The position numbers and the translations under genes were made by a program. The notes beneath the pieces are model-generated. The model was given only the letters and a program-made list of their open reading frames with translations. It ran no database searches and had not been told where the DNA came from. From Diploscapter coronatus (taxonomy: Eukaryota > Nematoda > Chromadorea > Rhabditida > Rhabditidae): a stretch of DNA of 64,000 nt. Location of the stretch: contig OZ038422.1 of the NCBI GenBank assembly GCA_964036155.1, forward strand, positions 62,891,201 through 62,955,200, written 5' to 3'. Below are positions 49,650-60,274 of the stretch, piece by piece (within the stretch, counting starts at the first letter, position 1; every line of letters begins with the position of its first letter).

Positions 49650-50824
49650 CTAGAATAAGAACAGTGGAATTGAGTGTAGTTCGAGTGGTCATCTCGACAG
49701 CGCTGCTCTATGCATTGCGTATGTCTCTGTTGTCTCTGTCAATTCATTTCACACTCAAGCTTACTTTTGCAGTGGCCGCAGTCCGCTTGGGAGCTAAATT
49801 GGTGGGCTATCGTCATGTCGGATTCTTCTGCGACGATGCCTCGATTCGTCACGAATTTCGAACAGAAACAGTGACTCTGTTCGTGCTGCTTGGGGGCTGC
49901 TACATCACTGCCTTTGTTGTGGTTAGGGGACTGCAAATGAGCAAATGAATGCACCCATACTCGTCACTTTGCAGATAATTCTAGTGGAAGTGTATCGAGT
50001 CTGCTGCTCGACTTCCTCTGAATCAGTGCAATATGAATGGAGAGGGAATAATGTCCATCCACTCATTGTCAGACTCGTCAAATATTTTGGTATGTTCTGC
50101 ATTTTGAAGAAAGTCCCTGTAGAGAACTAATGTAGGTTACTTCCAAGCTGGATACATTTTCATGATAGTGATTGGGACAGTGACAAAGCGTGCTGTTGGC
50201 AGACTGCGTCCCAACTTCTTTGACGTTTGCAAGCCAAGTCAATATTCCTGTACAGGAAATAGGTTAACATTGATTGAATTCATCTACAAACACATAATTT
50301 CAGCTACATCACAGATTATGTCTGTGAAGGGGAGGATGAGAAAGAAATAGCGAATTCGCGTTCCTCCTTCTACAGTGGACACTCAGTGCTCGCAATCTAT
50401 ACGGCTGTCTATCTGATGGTAAGCATTTCAATGCAAGAATCACTCACACTCATGTTCGTCTGCAGCTGTATCTTCGTTCGCAAGTCAGCTCTGTGACGAA
50501 GTGTCGAGTCATTGTGGCCATCGTCGAGATGCTCCTTCTGTCTCTAGGTTGAGAGTCTGATCGAAACTGGAAGAATACACAATGAAGATGAACATTACAG
50601 CTCTGTACGTGTGCTACACGCGACTGCACGACAATATGCACCACGCGACAGACGTTCTCGTGGGCATTGTTGTGGGCGTCGTTGGGGCTGCTTACACTGC
50701 AATTCTCTGGGCCGGAATGTTCAGAGAGAAGCAACACGAGCAATGCGGCGATTCAACACTCGACATTGAGAATGTGATACAGCCATATCCGATTGTCAAG
50801 AGTCCCAGACAAGAATTGATGTGA
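49650..50824 (+). CDS. Phospholipid phosphatase (PAP2/PLPP family), 5' end unresolved
   Basis: PLPP enzymes are six-span membrane ecto-phosphatases acting on phosphatidic acid, lysophosphatidate and related lipids. The exon at 49650 starts after TATTTCAG with RIRTVELSVVRV, the first membrane span, followed by GYRHVGFFCDDASIRHEF, where GFFCDD is the family landmark. The three catalytic motifs are intact: KRAVGRLRPNFFDVC (C1), SSFYSGHSVL (C2) and YTRLHDNMHHATDVLVG (C3, with the catalytic His and Asp). The tail ends SPRQELM at 50821 with TGA 50822-50824. No ATG precedes the first span in frame, so a short first exon upstream is missing. The interval from the stop to the polyA signal at 51194 is almost entirely a mobile element. 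Confidence 0.88.
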
Positions 50825-50830
50825 TTTTGA

Positions 50831-51152
50831 GGGGGAACGGTCACTGCGCACCAAAAATATTCTACTATATATATGCCAGTGCGCACTCAAGTAGTAATTT
50901 CATGGAAGAAATCATGCATCCGGATACTACACTTCATTCTGTCATAGATTTAAGACATTTCAAGCATCCTGCAATTATTTGTATCAAACCGTCCCTAATG
51001 TAATGTGAGATGATGATGACGATGGAAATTTCTAGTACTTTTGGCATATTTTCCTCACTGTGATGTGAGTTTTTCAGAGAAAATTAGGTTTCAAGACATT
51101 TCTATCTAGAAATACTTTAGCTTAGCAATTTGGTGCGTAGTGACATACACCC
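50831..51152. mobile_element. 322-base MITE in the phosphatase 3' UTR
   Basis: GGGGGAACGGTCACTGCGCACC (50831-50852) and its inverted counterpart GGTGCGTAGTGACATACACCC (51132-51152) form the ends. Flanks GATTTTGA (50823-50830) and GATTTTGG (51153-51160) are an 8-bp duplication with one mismatch. The left copy includes the last two bases of the stop codon TGA. No coding capacity. Confidence 0.75.
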
Positions 51153-51173
51153 GATTTTGGCAAGAAGGAACAA

Positions 51174-51179
51174 TTTATT
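51174..51179 (-). terminator. Polyadenylation signal AATAAA of FAAH
   Basis: TTTATT on the + strand, 32 bases past the FAAH stop on the minus strand. The converging phosphatase has its own AATAAA at 51194-51199, so the two 3' UTRs overlap. Confidence 0.55.
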
Positions 51180-51193
51180 ATTTGCTACACAAG

Positions 51194-51199
51194 AATAAA
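51194..51199 (+). terminator. Polyadenylation signal of the phospholipid phosphatase
   Basis: This is the first AATAAA after the stop at 50824. Using it would give a 3' UTR of about 390 bases made mostly of the MITE at 50831-51152 and running up to the FAAH coding end. Confidence 0.5.
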
Positions 51200-51210
51200 A
51201 TATTTTAAGA

Positions 51211-54109
51211 TCAATTGAATGCCTGTTCGATGTCTCTCAGAATTCTGAGGCAGAGCTCTTCTCGGTAAGGAGGAGCTGCTATTTGTACGGAAATGGGGAA
51301 GCCAACACATCCCTGACATTTGAATTTGCAGAAGCATGACAATACCAAAATGACAAACCTTGCATTCCTGTTTGATTTGCTTGTCCCAATCATCGTCTTC
51401 AGGAAATTGCTCTAACTTCATCTCATCTTCCTCTGTCACACTTGTCACTTTCACAACTCCTGCAGGATAGTCGAGCATGTTGTAGAGAGCTGTGTAAGAA
51501 CAGGGGGCCACCATTTGGTTGGGCATTCCGTGATGAGGTGGGTATGTTGCCTGTTGAAATTTTGCTTTTCCAGCCTCCCGATAAAACCTACGAAAGACGG
51601 ACAGAGAATGAGGTCGATCTTCTCTTGAACCAATTCCAATGTGAAATTGTGCTGATAGCTTTCAATCTTCTCGAATATCTCCCGCATTTCTTAACTGAAT
51701 GGATTAGACGAGTGTTTGAATAAACACTAGTTTACCGACAGTGCTCCTTGGCATGGATCGTATGACTGCCTTCATTCTTTCAGATTTGACGAATAGAGCC
51801 ACGACCCTGTGCACCCAAAAAGGGAAGTGCATTATGTTGAAGCCTATCTTGCATTCTGGAGTCAGCAGATCCTGATTGAATTCTTTTGTAGCAAATGCAT
51901 CAAGGAAGCCCAACGAACCGTTTTCATTTTGTTGAAAATGTAATACCCTCCATCCCCGGTGACACCGCCCGCGTACAGAGTGAATGCATCTATCGGGGAG
52001 GGCACTTTGAAGGGAATCAGTTCATGGCCCTGCTCTTCCAGCTTCTTCTTCACTTGCAGAACTGCTCTCTGCAAGGAGAATGGCGATGAACCGCACACAA
52101 AGAGACAGCCAACCTCGTAAGCAGGAGCGCAGCGAGTAAATCCGTCGAATGTGTAGTAGCCAATTCGTAATTTTCTCTTCGACTCGAACATTTCATCGTT
52201 CCATTTGACTGGAGGCACGAAGGGGTCTGACTCGTGTAGAAACAAGTCCTTCCAAGCCTATGTGTCTGGCTGTGAAGAAGAAGAAGAGAATTGAACAATG
52301 ACTGACCAGTTTGAGGTATTCAATGCAGATGGAGATGGACTTGGCCATCGGCCCGTAGTTGGATTTGACCAGCTGTCTGCCTGGAATTGAGCCTGGATTC
52401 CCCATGTGAGAGAATCGCTTTGTGCAGGGCTGAAGCTATGCAACTCTGTCATTCAGACATTATCATGCCATACCTTGAATCCAGCAATTCCACAGAAAGT
52501 ACATGGAGTTCGGATGGATCCGCCAATGTCAGTGCCGAACCCTAGCAGACTGCCTCCCATCGAGATGAGAGCTCCTTCTCCTCCCGAAGAGCCGCCCGGC
52601 ACACGAGTGGAGTCGAGAGGATGGCAGGTTTGGCCTGGGAATTTTAATGACTGAATGATGTGAAACAGATCGGGGGAAACGGTCGTTGCGCACCAAAGTA
52701 ATCGGCTGCAGAACAATATCAAAGCTATGAGAATATTAAACTGCATTCTGCTACACGTTTGAATCATTTCTAGCATCATGTAAATGCTTGCTTCAAAGTA
52801 TCTACCTATACTCTATCTCCTACCCGCTTATTTCTATGCGCCAACACTTTGCTTTTGAAATCGCTCGAACTTTCTAAAAAAACCTCGAACAAATTTAAAA
52901 TATCACTGTATTTTATTTGTAAAAGAAATAAAGTGGCATTTCTACTGTACGACTTTTGCAAGAAGCTAAATAAACATTCTACTTCAATATGTTGTCGCGC
53001 TCACAGATTATTAGATTTTATAAAGTATTTTGTTAGAATGCCTTCAGAAACAATTTGGTGCACAATGGCATAGTAAAATTTTCCTATGGTGCGCAGTGAC
53101 ATGACCCAAGCAGCCAAGCAGACCTACCATAAACAGGGTTAGAGCATCCATAGCTGAGCAAGCCTTGGGGAACATTTGTCTGCAGGAAGGGAACGGCCCC
53201 GAGATGCAACAGTTGTTTGACGAGCTGACTGTGGATTCGAGTGGGAGTCTGCAGACTTCGGACGAATCCACAACAGGAATCGTGTCCTCGCAGCTGACAG
53301 GGCATTTCATATTCATATATTGTCATTTACGAACCTTGATGTTCTCTTTCAAACTGACAGGTATTCCGAATAGAGGAGGTTTCACATACTCGGGATTGGA
53401 TGCAGCTTTATCTAATTCTGCAGCGATTTTCACTGCTTCCTGAATACTCGGTGAACAATATGTCTGCCTCCATCAATTCCCACTCACCTCGAAAAACAGA
53501 CAAATGCAGTTGGTCTTCTCATCAGCTTCCTTTGCCTTCCTCTGATAAGTCCTAAGAGTATCAGAGGCAGTCACACTTCCATTTTGTAATTTCTCTAAAT
53601 CATACAGAGAATTAATCAAAATGTTCTATTGTCAGTTACCGATTACTTGATACCAAATAAAAGGAACGAAACATTTGATACGTAGAAATTAGCGCGTTTT
53701 TACAAACGAATTGACAGCATTTCATCGATTAAAAGATAGCGAGTTTGACGACTATTTGATAATACGCAAGGCTACACATTTCACAAATTCAAATTTATGC
53801 GTCGATTACTTTGTCTCAAGTAATCAGTCATTGACAACATTGCAACCTCGCAATTCATCGAATGACAATTGAGAAATCTCCTGGAAGACATCTTCAGGCA
53901 ACTGCTTGTAATTCTCGACAGTTCTCAAGTAGTTGTACTGTTTTTCATATTTCCTCTGCTCGACTTTGACCTCGAGCCAATCGCGAGCAAGCTAGATTCA
54001 TTCATTGCAGTGAATTGATTGGAAAAGGACTTACATTCCTGTCGGAGTACCATTTCCACACGAGCAGAGCAGCAGCCACTCCACCGACCAACGCAATCAA
54101 CCACAACAT
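51211..54109 (-). CDS. FAAH: Fatty acid amide hydrolase (amidase signature)
   Basis: FAAH hydrolyses anandamide and other fatty acid amides at internal membranes. ATG 54109 gives MLWLIALVGGVAAALLVWKW, the N-terminal membrane anchor. The amidase core shows the Ser-Ser-Lys triad: Lys in GIPVSLKENIK (near 53355), the bridging Ser in VPGGSSGGEGALIS, and the nucleophile in GTDIGGSIRTPCTFCG (52500-52640). Later blocks match the family: KRKLRIGYYTFDGFTRCAP, GVTGDGGYYIFNKM, YNMLDYPAGVVKVTSVTEED, and the end REELCLRILRDIEQAFN before the stop at 51211. Length and order fit vertebrate FAAH. An acceptor (CATTCAG) stands 13 bases before the ATG. The intron at 52649-53121, between the Lys and Ser exons, contains a 436-base MITE. 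Confidence 0.94.
52672..53107. mobile_element. 436-base MITE in a FAAH intron
   Basis: The ends GGGGGAAACGGTCGTTGCGCACC (split here as 52672-52694) and the inverted GGTGCGCAGTGACATGACCC (53088-53107) match the ends of the element at 50831-51152. An internal extra copy, CAATTTGGTGCACAATGGCAT, lies near 53051-53071. The interiors of the two elements differ. The flanking octamers no longer match well. Confidence 0.7.
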
Positions 54110-54737
54110 TGTTGTGAGTTGCCTGAATGGAAGGATGTGCGGTGACAATCCAACCTATTATCGCAGCAAACTGACAGCCAAATGGCCTCCTCCTTATCAT
54201 TCTTTGGGGTCGAGCAATAAACATCAAATTGCTGAATGAAGAATTAGTGATAAAGGGAAGAGCAGTTAAACACTAGATTAGTGGCTGACATGTCCAAAGA
54301 ACAGGAACAAGCAATTCCGATGGGAGAGTTCGAGATGCAGCAGCTGAATTTGAGAATGGAATGTCGATGAACTTGCTTGATTCGTTCAGTAAAAATGCAT
54401 GACTCAGCCGCAGACTGCAGTATGGGGGAATGCAGTCAATTGTCAAATTGTCAATTGTTGCTGATTCAGTGATTCTATTCTTTTCCCTTTCTTGTCAGTA
54501 GTTTTGCTTTCTGCATTATTCACAGTGCCATAAGCAGTGTTGTGTTGTAACCTGCTTGTTCATCCCCATTCCCACTTCATTCCCTCCTTCCTTTCCTTCA
54601 TTTCTGCCTCTCTGCATCTCTCTCGATGTTTCGTACCGGTTCCTTTCGTTTCTCCTATTTTGTCATCTACATACGCACATACGCAATTGCACCTTCATTC
54701 GTTCAGCCATTCTCTGGACTCCATTCCATCTAAACTA
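54110..54737. other. Divergent intergenic region between FAAH and the DB-module gene
   Basis: The 628 bases separate two divergent starts, so they should contain promoter elements for both. CAGTCAATTGTCAAATTGTCAATTG near 54434 is a short repeated motif. No gene is seen. Confidence 0.4.
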
Positions 54738-56448
54738 ATGTGGCTCCTTCTAATTTCTCTGCCAGTCTATCATCTCATTCATCCCTCTCTGTCAGTCTCG
54801 TTCCCTCCTTGCGAATCCATTCCCTCAGCCTATTGCTGCACTCCCCGAGTCCGTTCGCAATGTCCCCAACTGTGTGCCTCGATCTCTTCCTGCGCAGCTC
54901 CATACATGTGTAAGTCTTTCTGCAATGGAGTGCATTAATCACCGACCTCTGCAGTTTTGTTCAATCGCGATCCTTCTGCATTGCATTCCCATTCCCATCC
55001 CCAGGAAGGAGTTGCATCTGTATCTGCAGCCAGTGCAGCTGTGTCAATAGCAGAAGAACGCGGGCAGGTTTTCCCGACTTTACTTCCGCCTCCCGCAATC
55101 GACACAGAAATAGCCGCTATCGACAGTATTCCTGCTCTGGTATTCATAGTTTGTATTCAAATTGTTTACCTTTCACTTTTTGCAGAACATCATTCGTGGA
55201 GTTGAAGCTCCAAGGAAGAATGGAGATGGATTGGGACTTGTAGATGGAAGCACAGGAGATGCCGCCAAGAAGGAGGGCAATGCAGAGAGTCAGATTGAGA
55301 AGGGAGTGATTGTGCCTCCAGCTTCTTTGACGCTCATTTCTCAAGGGGGAGATGAAGAGAAAGGTAACAGTTCAACAATTATAGAGGAAAAAGTTGAGAT
55401 GTTTAGAAGAAGCAGAAGCAGCTGAGCATTTCTTCACAGATGAATCGCCTCCGAAGGATAGAGGGGAAAGGAGGGTGATCAAAGTGGACAAAGGCACGCT
55501 GGAGGAGCAAAGTGAATTGTTGGACTGTAAGGAGGGAGTTCAAAGACTTTACCATTCAAGAAGAGAAATTCAGTGGTGGATCATTTGATTGAATCTGCAC
55601 GGGAGAATTCAGCCATGAGGAACAGGAGCAGAAAGCATTTGGAAGAGAAAAATGAACCCGAGGAAAAAGAACAAATTCCGATTCCGACTCGGACGACGAC
55701 CACAATCGGGCCGTGGGTGACGAGGACTTGGGCAATCAATTGTTTGTCTCTCAACATTGCCCTCTTACAGAATAGCTTTAGTCCACAACAACAGCAGCAG
55801 CACACGATCTGCCTCTTTTGCAGTGACAACTCCAACAGTCTCATCCGAGACTTCACCTTCCCCTTCAACAACTTCAATTCCACCCACTTCATTCATTTCT
55901 CCCTCCCTTCCAGCCCCTGTCTGCGGAAAGGCTCCCGATTTCTCGCCCTGCGTTCCGATGGAGAAAGCAGATGCAGGTGACCGATGAATTGATATGTACC
56001 CAAAACAACAAGCAAATTGTCATTCAGCATTTCATTCCTGTTGTCGAAATGCAGCACTTCCTGCAGGCTGCCTCGGTCTATGCAAATATTCCACAACTCA
56101 TAAAGAGGTGAGAAGCATGTGCACTGTCAAAGCAATCATTCATTTGCAGGTGAAATCAGCGATAGACAAAGGTCTGTGCAGTGTGGTTGCAGTGCCTACC
56201 TTCCTGAAGTGCGCATCGCAAGGACACGACAACTCGGAGTGCTGCAGACACAGGGCTGTGCATGTCAAGACGTGAGTTGCCACCTGTCTTGTTGCATTCA
56301 TCCATTCATTCATCCCATTTGCAGCGGCCTCCAGTGTGAGGAGTTCTGTCGCGGCTCTGCATCTCCTCTGCTCGGCCTGCAACATCTCATCTGCACGTCT
56401 GCTGTGTCTGATTTCCTGCATTGTCATTTGTCTGGCCTGAGAGATTAG
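54738..56448 (+). CDS. Secreted DB-module cysteine-rich protein with long acidic/mucin-like linker
   Basis: Exons joined on phase: 54738 to about 54909, then from 54952, 55186, about 55424, 55575, 55780, 56056, 56150 and 56325 to TAG 56448. The start MWLLLISLPVYHLIH is a probable signal peptide. A first cysteine cluster follows (YCCTPRVRSQCPQLCASISS). The middle, roughly 220 residues, is rich in Glu, Lys, Ser and Thr (EEAEAAEHFF; SSETSPSPSTTSIPPTS) and looks disordered and O-glycosylated. The C-terminal part is a DB module (Pfam PF01682), a nematode extracellular domain: APDFSPC, GCLGLCKY, FLKCASQGHDNSECC, LQCEEFCRG and SDFLHCHLSG. The N-terminal cluster resembles the first half of a second DB module, which would be incomplete. 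Function of DB modules is unknown. Confidence 0.75.
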
Positions 56449-57009
56449 CCACCAAGTGTCCATATTCCACTAAACTACCTGTGCCATTACAAAACGAAAA
56501 ATGTGAAACAAAACAGAGGTAAAGAAGCCCATCAAAATGCCCATGCTCAAAGCTATGATCTCAAGAATTTGCACACGATCTCATTTGAATTATTCATCTT
56601 CTTTTTCCAACAAAGTAATAAAATATGAAACCCGATAAATGAGACAAGTTATAACAACAACAAAATGTGAAGGAAGAAAGGCATACAATATATCTTCTAT
56701 TCTGCAATTTCTACACTAAGCCTGTCTTTAATAAGAATCACTCAGTGATAACAAGTAGAATAGACACCGTTTCGATTAGATAAATGAATAAATGAATGAG
56801 CGAATATGTTTGTTTGTAAGTGGTTCTTGAAACAGAACATTGTCTTGAGAAGAATCATATTTGAAAGGGCAAGAATGACCAGTTTGTTTAAATAATCTGC
56901 ATACATTATGTGTGAAGAGAATGAGTCAACTCATAATAAATATTTCGGAATAAATACATACAATTGCTGTTTAGTTGTTTGTTTATGTACACATGATTTG
57001 CCGGGATGA
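56449..57009. other. Convergent 3' region, no gene seen
   Basis: AT-rich after 56470. It holds the 3' UTRs of the DB-module gene and the SPP-like gene. No further gene is seen. Confidence 0.5.
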
Positions 57010-59688
57010 TCAGTGTTTGATCATGAACTTCCAGAGCTGTGCCGGCTCGCTGCAGGAGAGATACGAAGTGGACACGAGAGCGATTGCAGGCAGAACCAAT
57101 GCAGGGGTTATTTTCGACCTGCAAATCGAGTAATTCATTCGAGAGTGGAGCGAGACAGCAACCTGTAGAGGGCGATGGCGAGTGTGGCAATGAGGCCAAG
57201 AATTACCGAATAGTAGCAGCGAATGAACAGACTCGGGTCGTACATCGAACTGTATTTGAGCAGCAGATTCAGAAACATTCCTGCAAAAAAGCGAATTATA
57301 AATGCTTTAAGTAGATTTGACTCCCACCAGGAACGATGATATCCAGAGTGGCGAGGCTCTGTTTCCCGCCATTCTCCCCGTAGCTGGGAATCGTGATCAT
57401 GATGGGGCTGTGGCTCTCACTCGTCACTGTGCCTGAACAGACAGATTGAATGAATGAATATGCAGACAGATTGAGTGCAGAGTAGACTGACTGAGCAAGT
57501 CGACTGCGTAGATGAAGAAGAGGTCGAACAGAGCCATTCCTGCCGACAGAATTACCCCGGCCTGGTAGCTGACTGGCTAAAATGAATGCATTAATTAGTG
57601 AATGGCTGTTCAATTCAATCCTATTGCCTGGCATCTAGCGACTAGAACGTAGACAGAGGAGAATGCAAGGATATCGTTGCTGAGCCAACCACCTTTCAGC
57701 TCGTGAAAGACACCAAAAGAGAACGCCAAAGCCATTGCAGAATAAACCATGGTCTCTTCGTGATAATAGAAATAAAAGGCTGAATTCATCTTCAATTCAT
57801 CACCACATCATCATTAGGAATTCCCACTGCAAGACCTACCCAATTGAATGCGGAACAGCTCAAGAAGCACGACGTGGAATGCAGCGACGCAGCCCCAAAT
57901 GGGCAAATGCACTGCAAACAGCTCTGCCAGGATGTCTGCCACCGACAGGTTTAATCTGCAATTTAGATATATAGAGGAGTTACGTCTAAAATATTCCGGA
58001 AGGGTGCGGGTATATCTTTATAATGTTAAAGTGTGAGTATGCAGATATACTTGCAACCTTTTTTTTTTTTTTTTTTTTTAAATATTCTCCAATAGCAGTT
58101 ACGGTTATTTATTTGCAAGTCTATATGCAGGAGAAGCAAAACTTGCAAAATGGTTATGGAGAGGGTGAGGTTAAGAAAAAGGTAGGAGTAGAATTGGTAC
58201 CAAAATATACTTATCTTTTCTCCTACCCTCTCTATATCCATTTTGTACTTTTTAAAAGACGAAGAAGTGCTTTCGTATATTTAAGGGACAGCCTCACTTG
58301 AATTGTGATTCAGGCAGATCGGAATCGTTGGAGGGCAGCAGATTGAGGGCACTCAGTGTGTAGGAGCACAGATCCATCTGAATGATGCTCTTCCATTTTG
58401 AATGGAGAATGCATGGAATGCAACCGACCTGCGAGAGGTGTTTGTAGATGTTAACTGGCTGTTGTTCTTCCTGCAGTTCATCGTCCTCCTTCGCAACCAC
58501 GTTCAATGCATTGAGTGCGCCCATGTCCTGCAGACTGGAAACTGTGCGAGGCCGCATGGCTGCGTCCAGGCGGGAATTGGCCCGAGAACGAATGCGGGGA
58601 GAGCCCGATAGGTGGAAGGATTCTGGAAACTAGGGGAATTAGATGGAATATAAAATTGTCGTGAAATACTTCTTTTCACTTTTTAGTTTCTATACGATTT
58701 CTAAACTTCAAGACCAAATTTGCAAAATGATTCATTATGAACAATCTGTCTAACATTTTTTCACTTTATTTACTTTAGCGTTCACATAAATAGACTGTTT
58801 TCTTATTATTTTCTCACTTTTTTCTCTTCGCAAAGTCCCATGTGGATTCAGCTGAATTTACTCTTTTCAGCCAAAACATATTTTTAATAAATTATGTAAT
58901 CTTCTAAAATAGAAAAATAAGCTCAAATACATCCAGCTTTCTTATTTCTTTACAAAAATCAACTTTTCAATAACCACCAAATCAGAAATCAACTCCTACC
59001 AGATCTCGGCTGCAGTGTGCCTTCTTTTTGCTCTTCATCTTCCTGCACAGTCTGTTGCTGCGCGTTTTCGGAGGGAGTTGTCTCTGCAGCGATGCTGCCT
59101 CCAGAAGCAGAGGAACGACGTGTCGATTCGACGTCCATCTCAGAAATCGCTGCCAGAAGTTCTGTAACTTTTGAAGATTAGACAAAAATCTCGAGCAAAG
59201 TGGCTTTACTTTCGACTCGGGTGGTGTCATCGTGCAGCGAAATGGACTCCCTTCTGCTCTGCATCCTGCTGCTCACTCTGCTCGTTTTCCTCGAATTGAT
59301 TGTGGAATTGCAGGCACTTCTGACCTGTTTCTCCTTCTCCACGAGCATCTGTCTCTGCTTCTCGATCTCCGCACTCCTCTTCGTGCCCATGTATACCAGT
59401 AGCAGCAGGGCGGAAAACACGAGGGGCACTGCAGCTGAATGCCATCGCTCCATGAAGAATACATGCGAGGTATCCAGCTGAAAGGCGACTGTGAAAAGCA
59501 GTGAAACAGAGGCAAACAGGCCGAAAAAGACCTCGAAGAAGTAGATTGTTGAAGAGCGCAGACAGGACTGATAGGTGACGATTGCAGACATGAAGATGAT
59601 CAGAAGGTAGCTGACTGCCTGAAAAGAGCATTGGGGATGCAGCCGAGCGAATGAGACGACTGACCTTGGAATAGATTGGTGCTGCCAT
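57010..59688 (-). CDS. Signal peptide peptidase-like intramembrane aspartyl protease, divergent motifs
   Basis: ATG 59688 (MAAPIYSK, 42 bases inside an exon whose acceptor TCTGTTTCAG ends at 59731) opens a multi-span membrane protein. N-terminal spans include SYLLIIFMSAIVTYQ and VPLVFSALLLLVYMG. A charged loop (IEKQRQMLVEKEKQ, Ser/Arg-rich) follows, then ILAELFAVHLPIWGCVAAFH. The conserved core reads GGWLSNDILAFSSVYVLVA, then YQAGVILSAGMALFDLFFIY in place of the YD motif, then SLATLDIIVPG in place of GxGD-IVIPG, and ITPALVLPAI, the PAL motif. Both catalytic aspartates remain, but Tyr is Phe and both GxGD glycines are replaced (A-T-L-D). The last exon ends MIKH at 57010. SPP-family members cut signal peptides in the ER membrane; activity here is doubtful. 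Confidence 0.82.
58059..58079. repeat. Poly(T)21 tract
   Basis: Twenty-one uninterrupted T residues on the + strand in an intron of the SPP-like gene. Read on the coding strand it is poly(A). Confidence 0.95.
58144..58246. repeat. Imperfect intronic inverted repeat
   Basis: CAAAATGGTTATGGAGAGGGT near 58146 is matched in inverse by ACCCTCTCTATATCCATTTTG near 58226, with about 50 bases between. It may be a small foldback element. It lies in the same intron as the poly(T) tract. Confidence 0.55.
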
Positions 59689-60274
59689 TCTGCTACCTTC
59701 TGCATTCGCCGATTCACTGCTTGTGTTCTTCTGAAACAGAATAATATTTTTGGTGAAATTCAACTCAAATGCGATTCGATATTTCAAGGATGGCTGACCA
59801 TATTCGTGCAGAGACCAATTCGTCTCAATTCACATAACATTAAGTTTATTTCAAACGGAACAGAAGTACTCGATTTTGGTTTCACGATTATATAAAATAA
59901 AGAACGAAAAATAAAGAAGAAGCTTGCTTCACAGATGAAGAAGAATAAGATCAATAGAAGTCATTGATGACTCGGTTGAGAATTAAGCAAAACGAGGAAA
60001 AAACGAAAACTGAAATAATCCAATTTCTGCATAAATCTGCTATTGCTCGTGAAGGTATAGATTTGGGCAGAAAATGGACATAACAATAACGAACTAAAGA
60101 AGAAATAGAGTATCATATGAAATGGGGAAAGGGAGTAGATAAAACGTGTTTGGTCTGATAAAACTAATTTAGGGGGGAAAAAGTGTTGAACAATTGAAGT
60201 CTGAGAGAGGGGATTGGAAAGATACTGTTTGTTTAAGGGGGGTGGGGGTGAGGGAACGGCATCACTTCAGGACT
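59689..60274. other. Intergenic between SR factor and SPP-like gene
   Basis: AT-rich, no gene. Likely the 3' UTR of the SR factor and upstream region of the SPP-like gene. A minus-strand AATAAA (TTTATT at 59844-59849) is a candidate polyA site for the SR factor. Confidence 0.45.
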
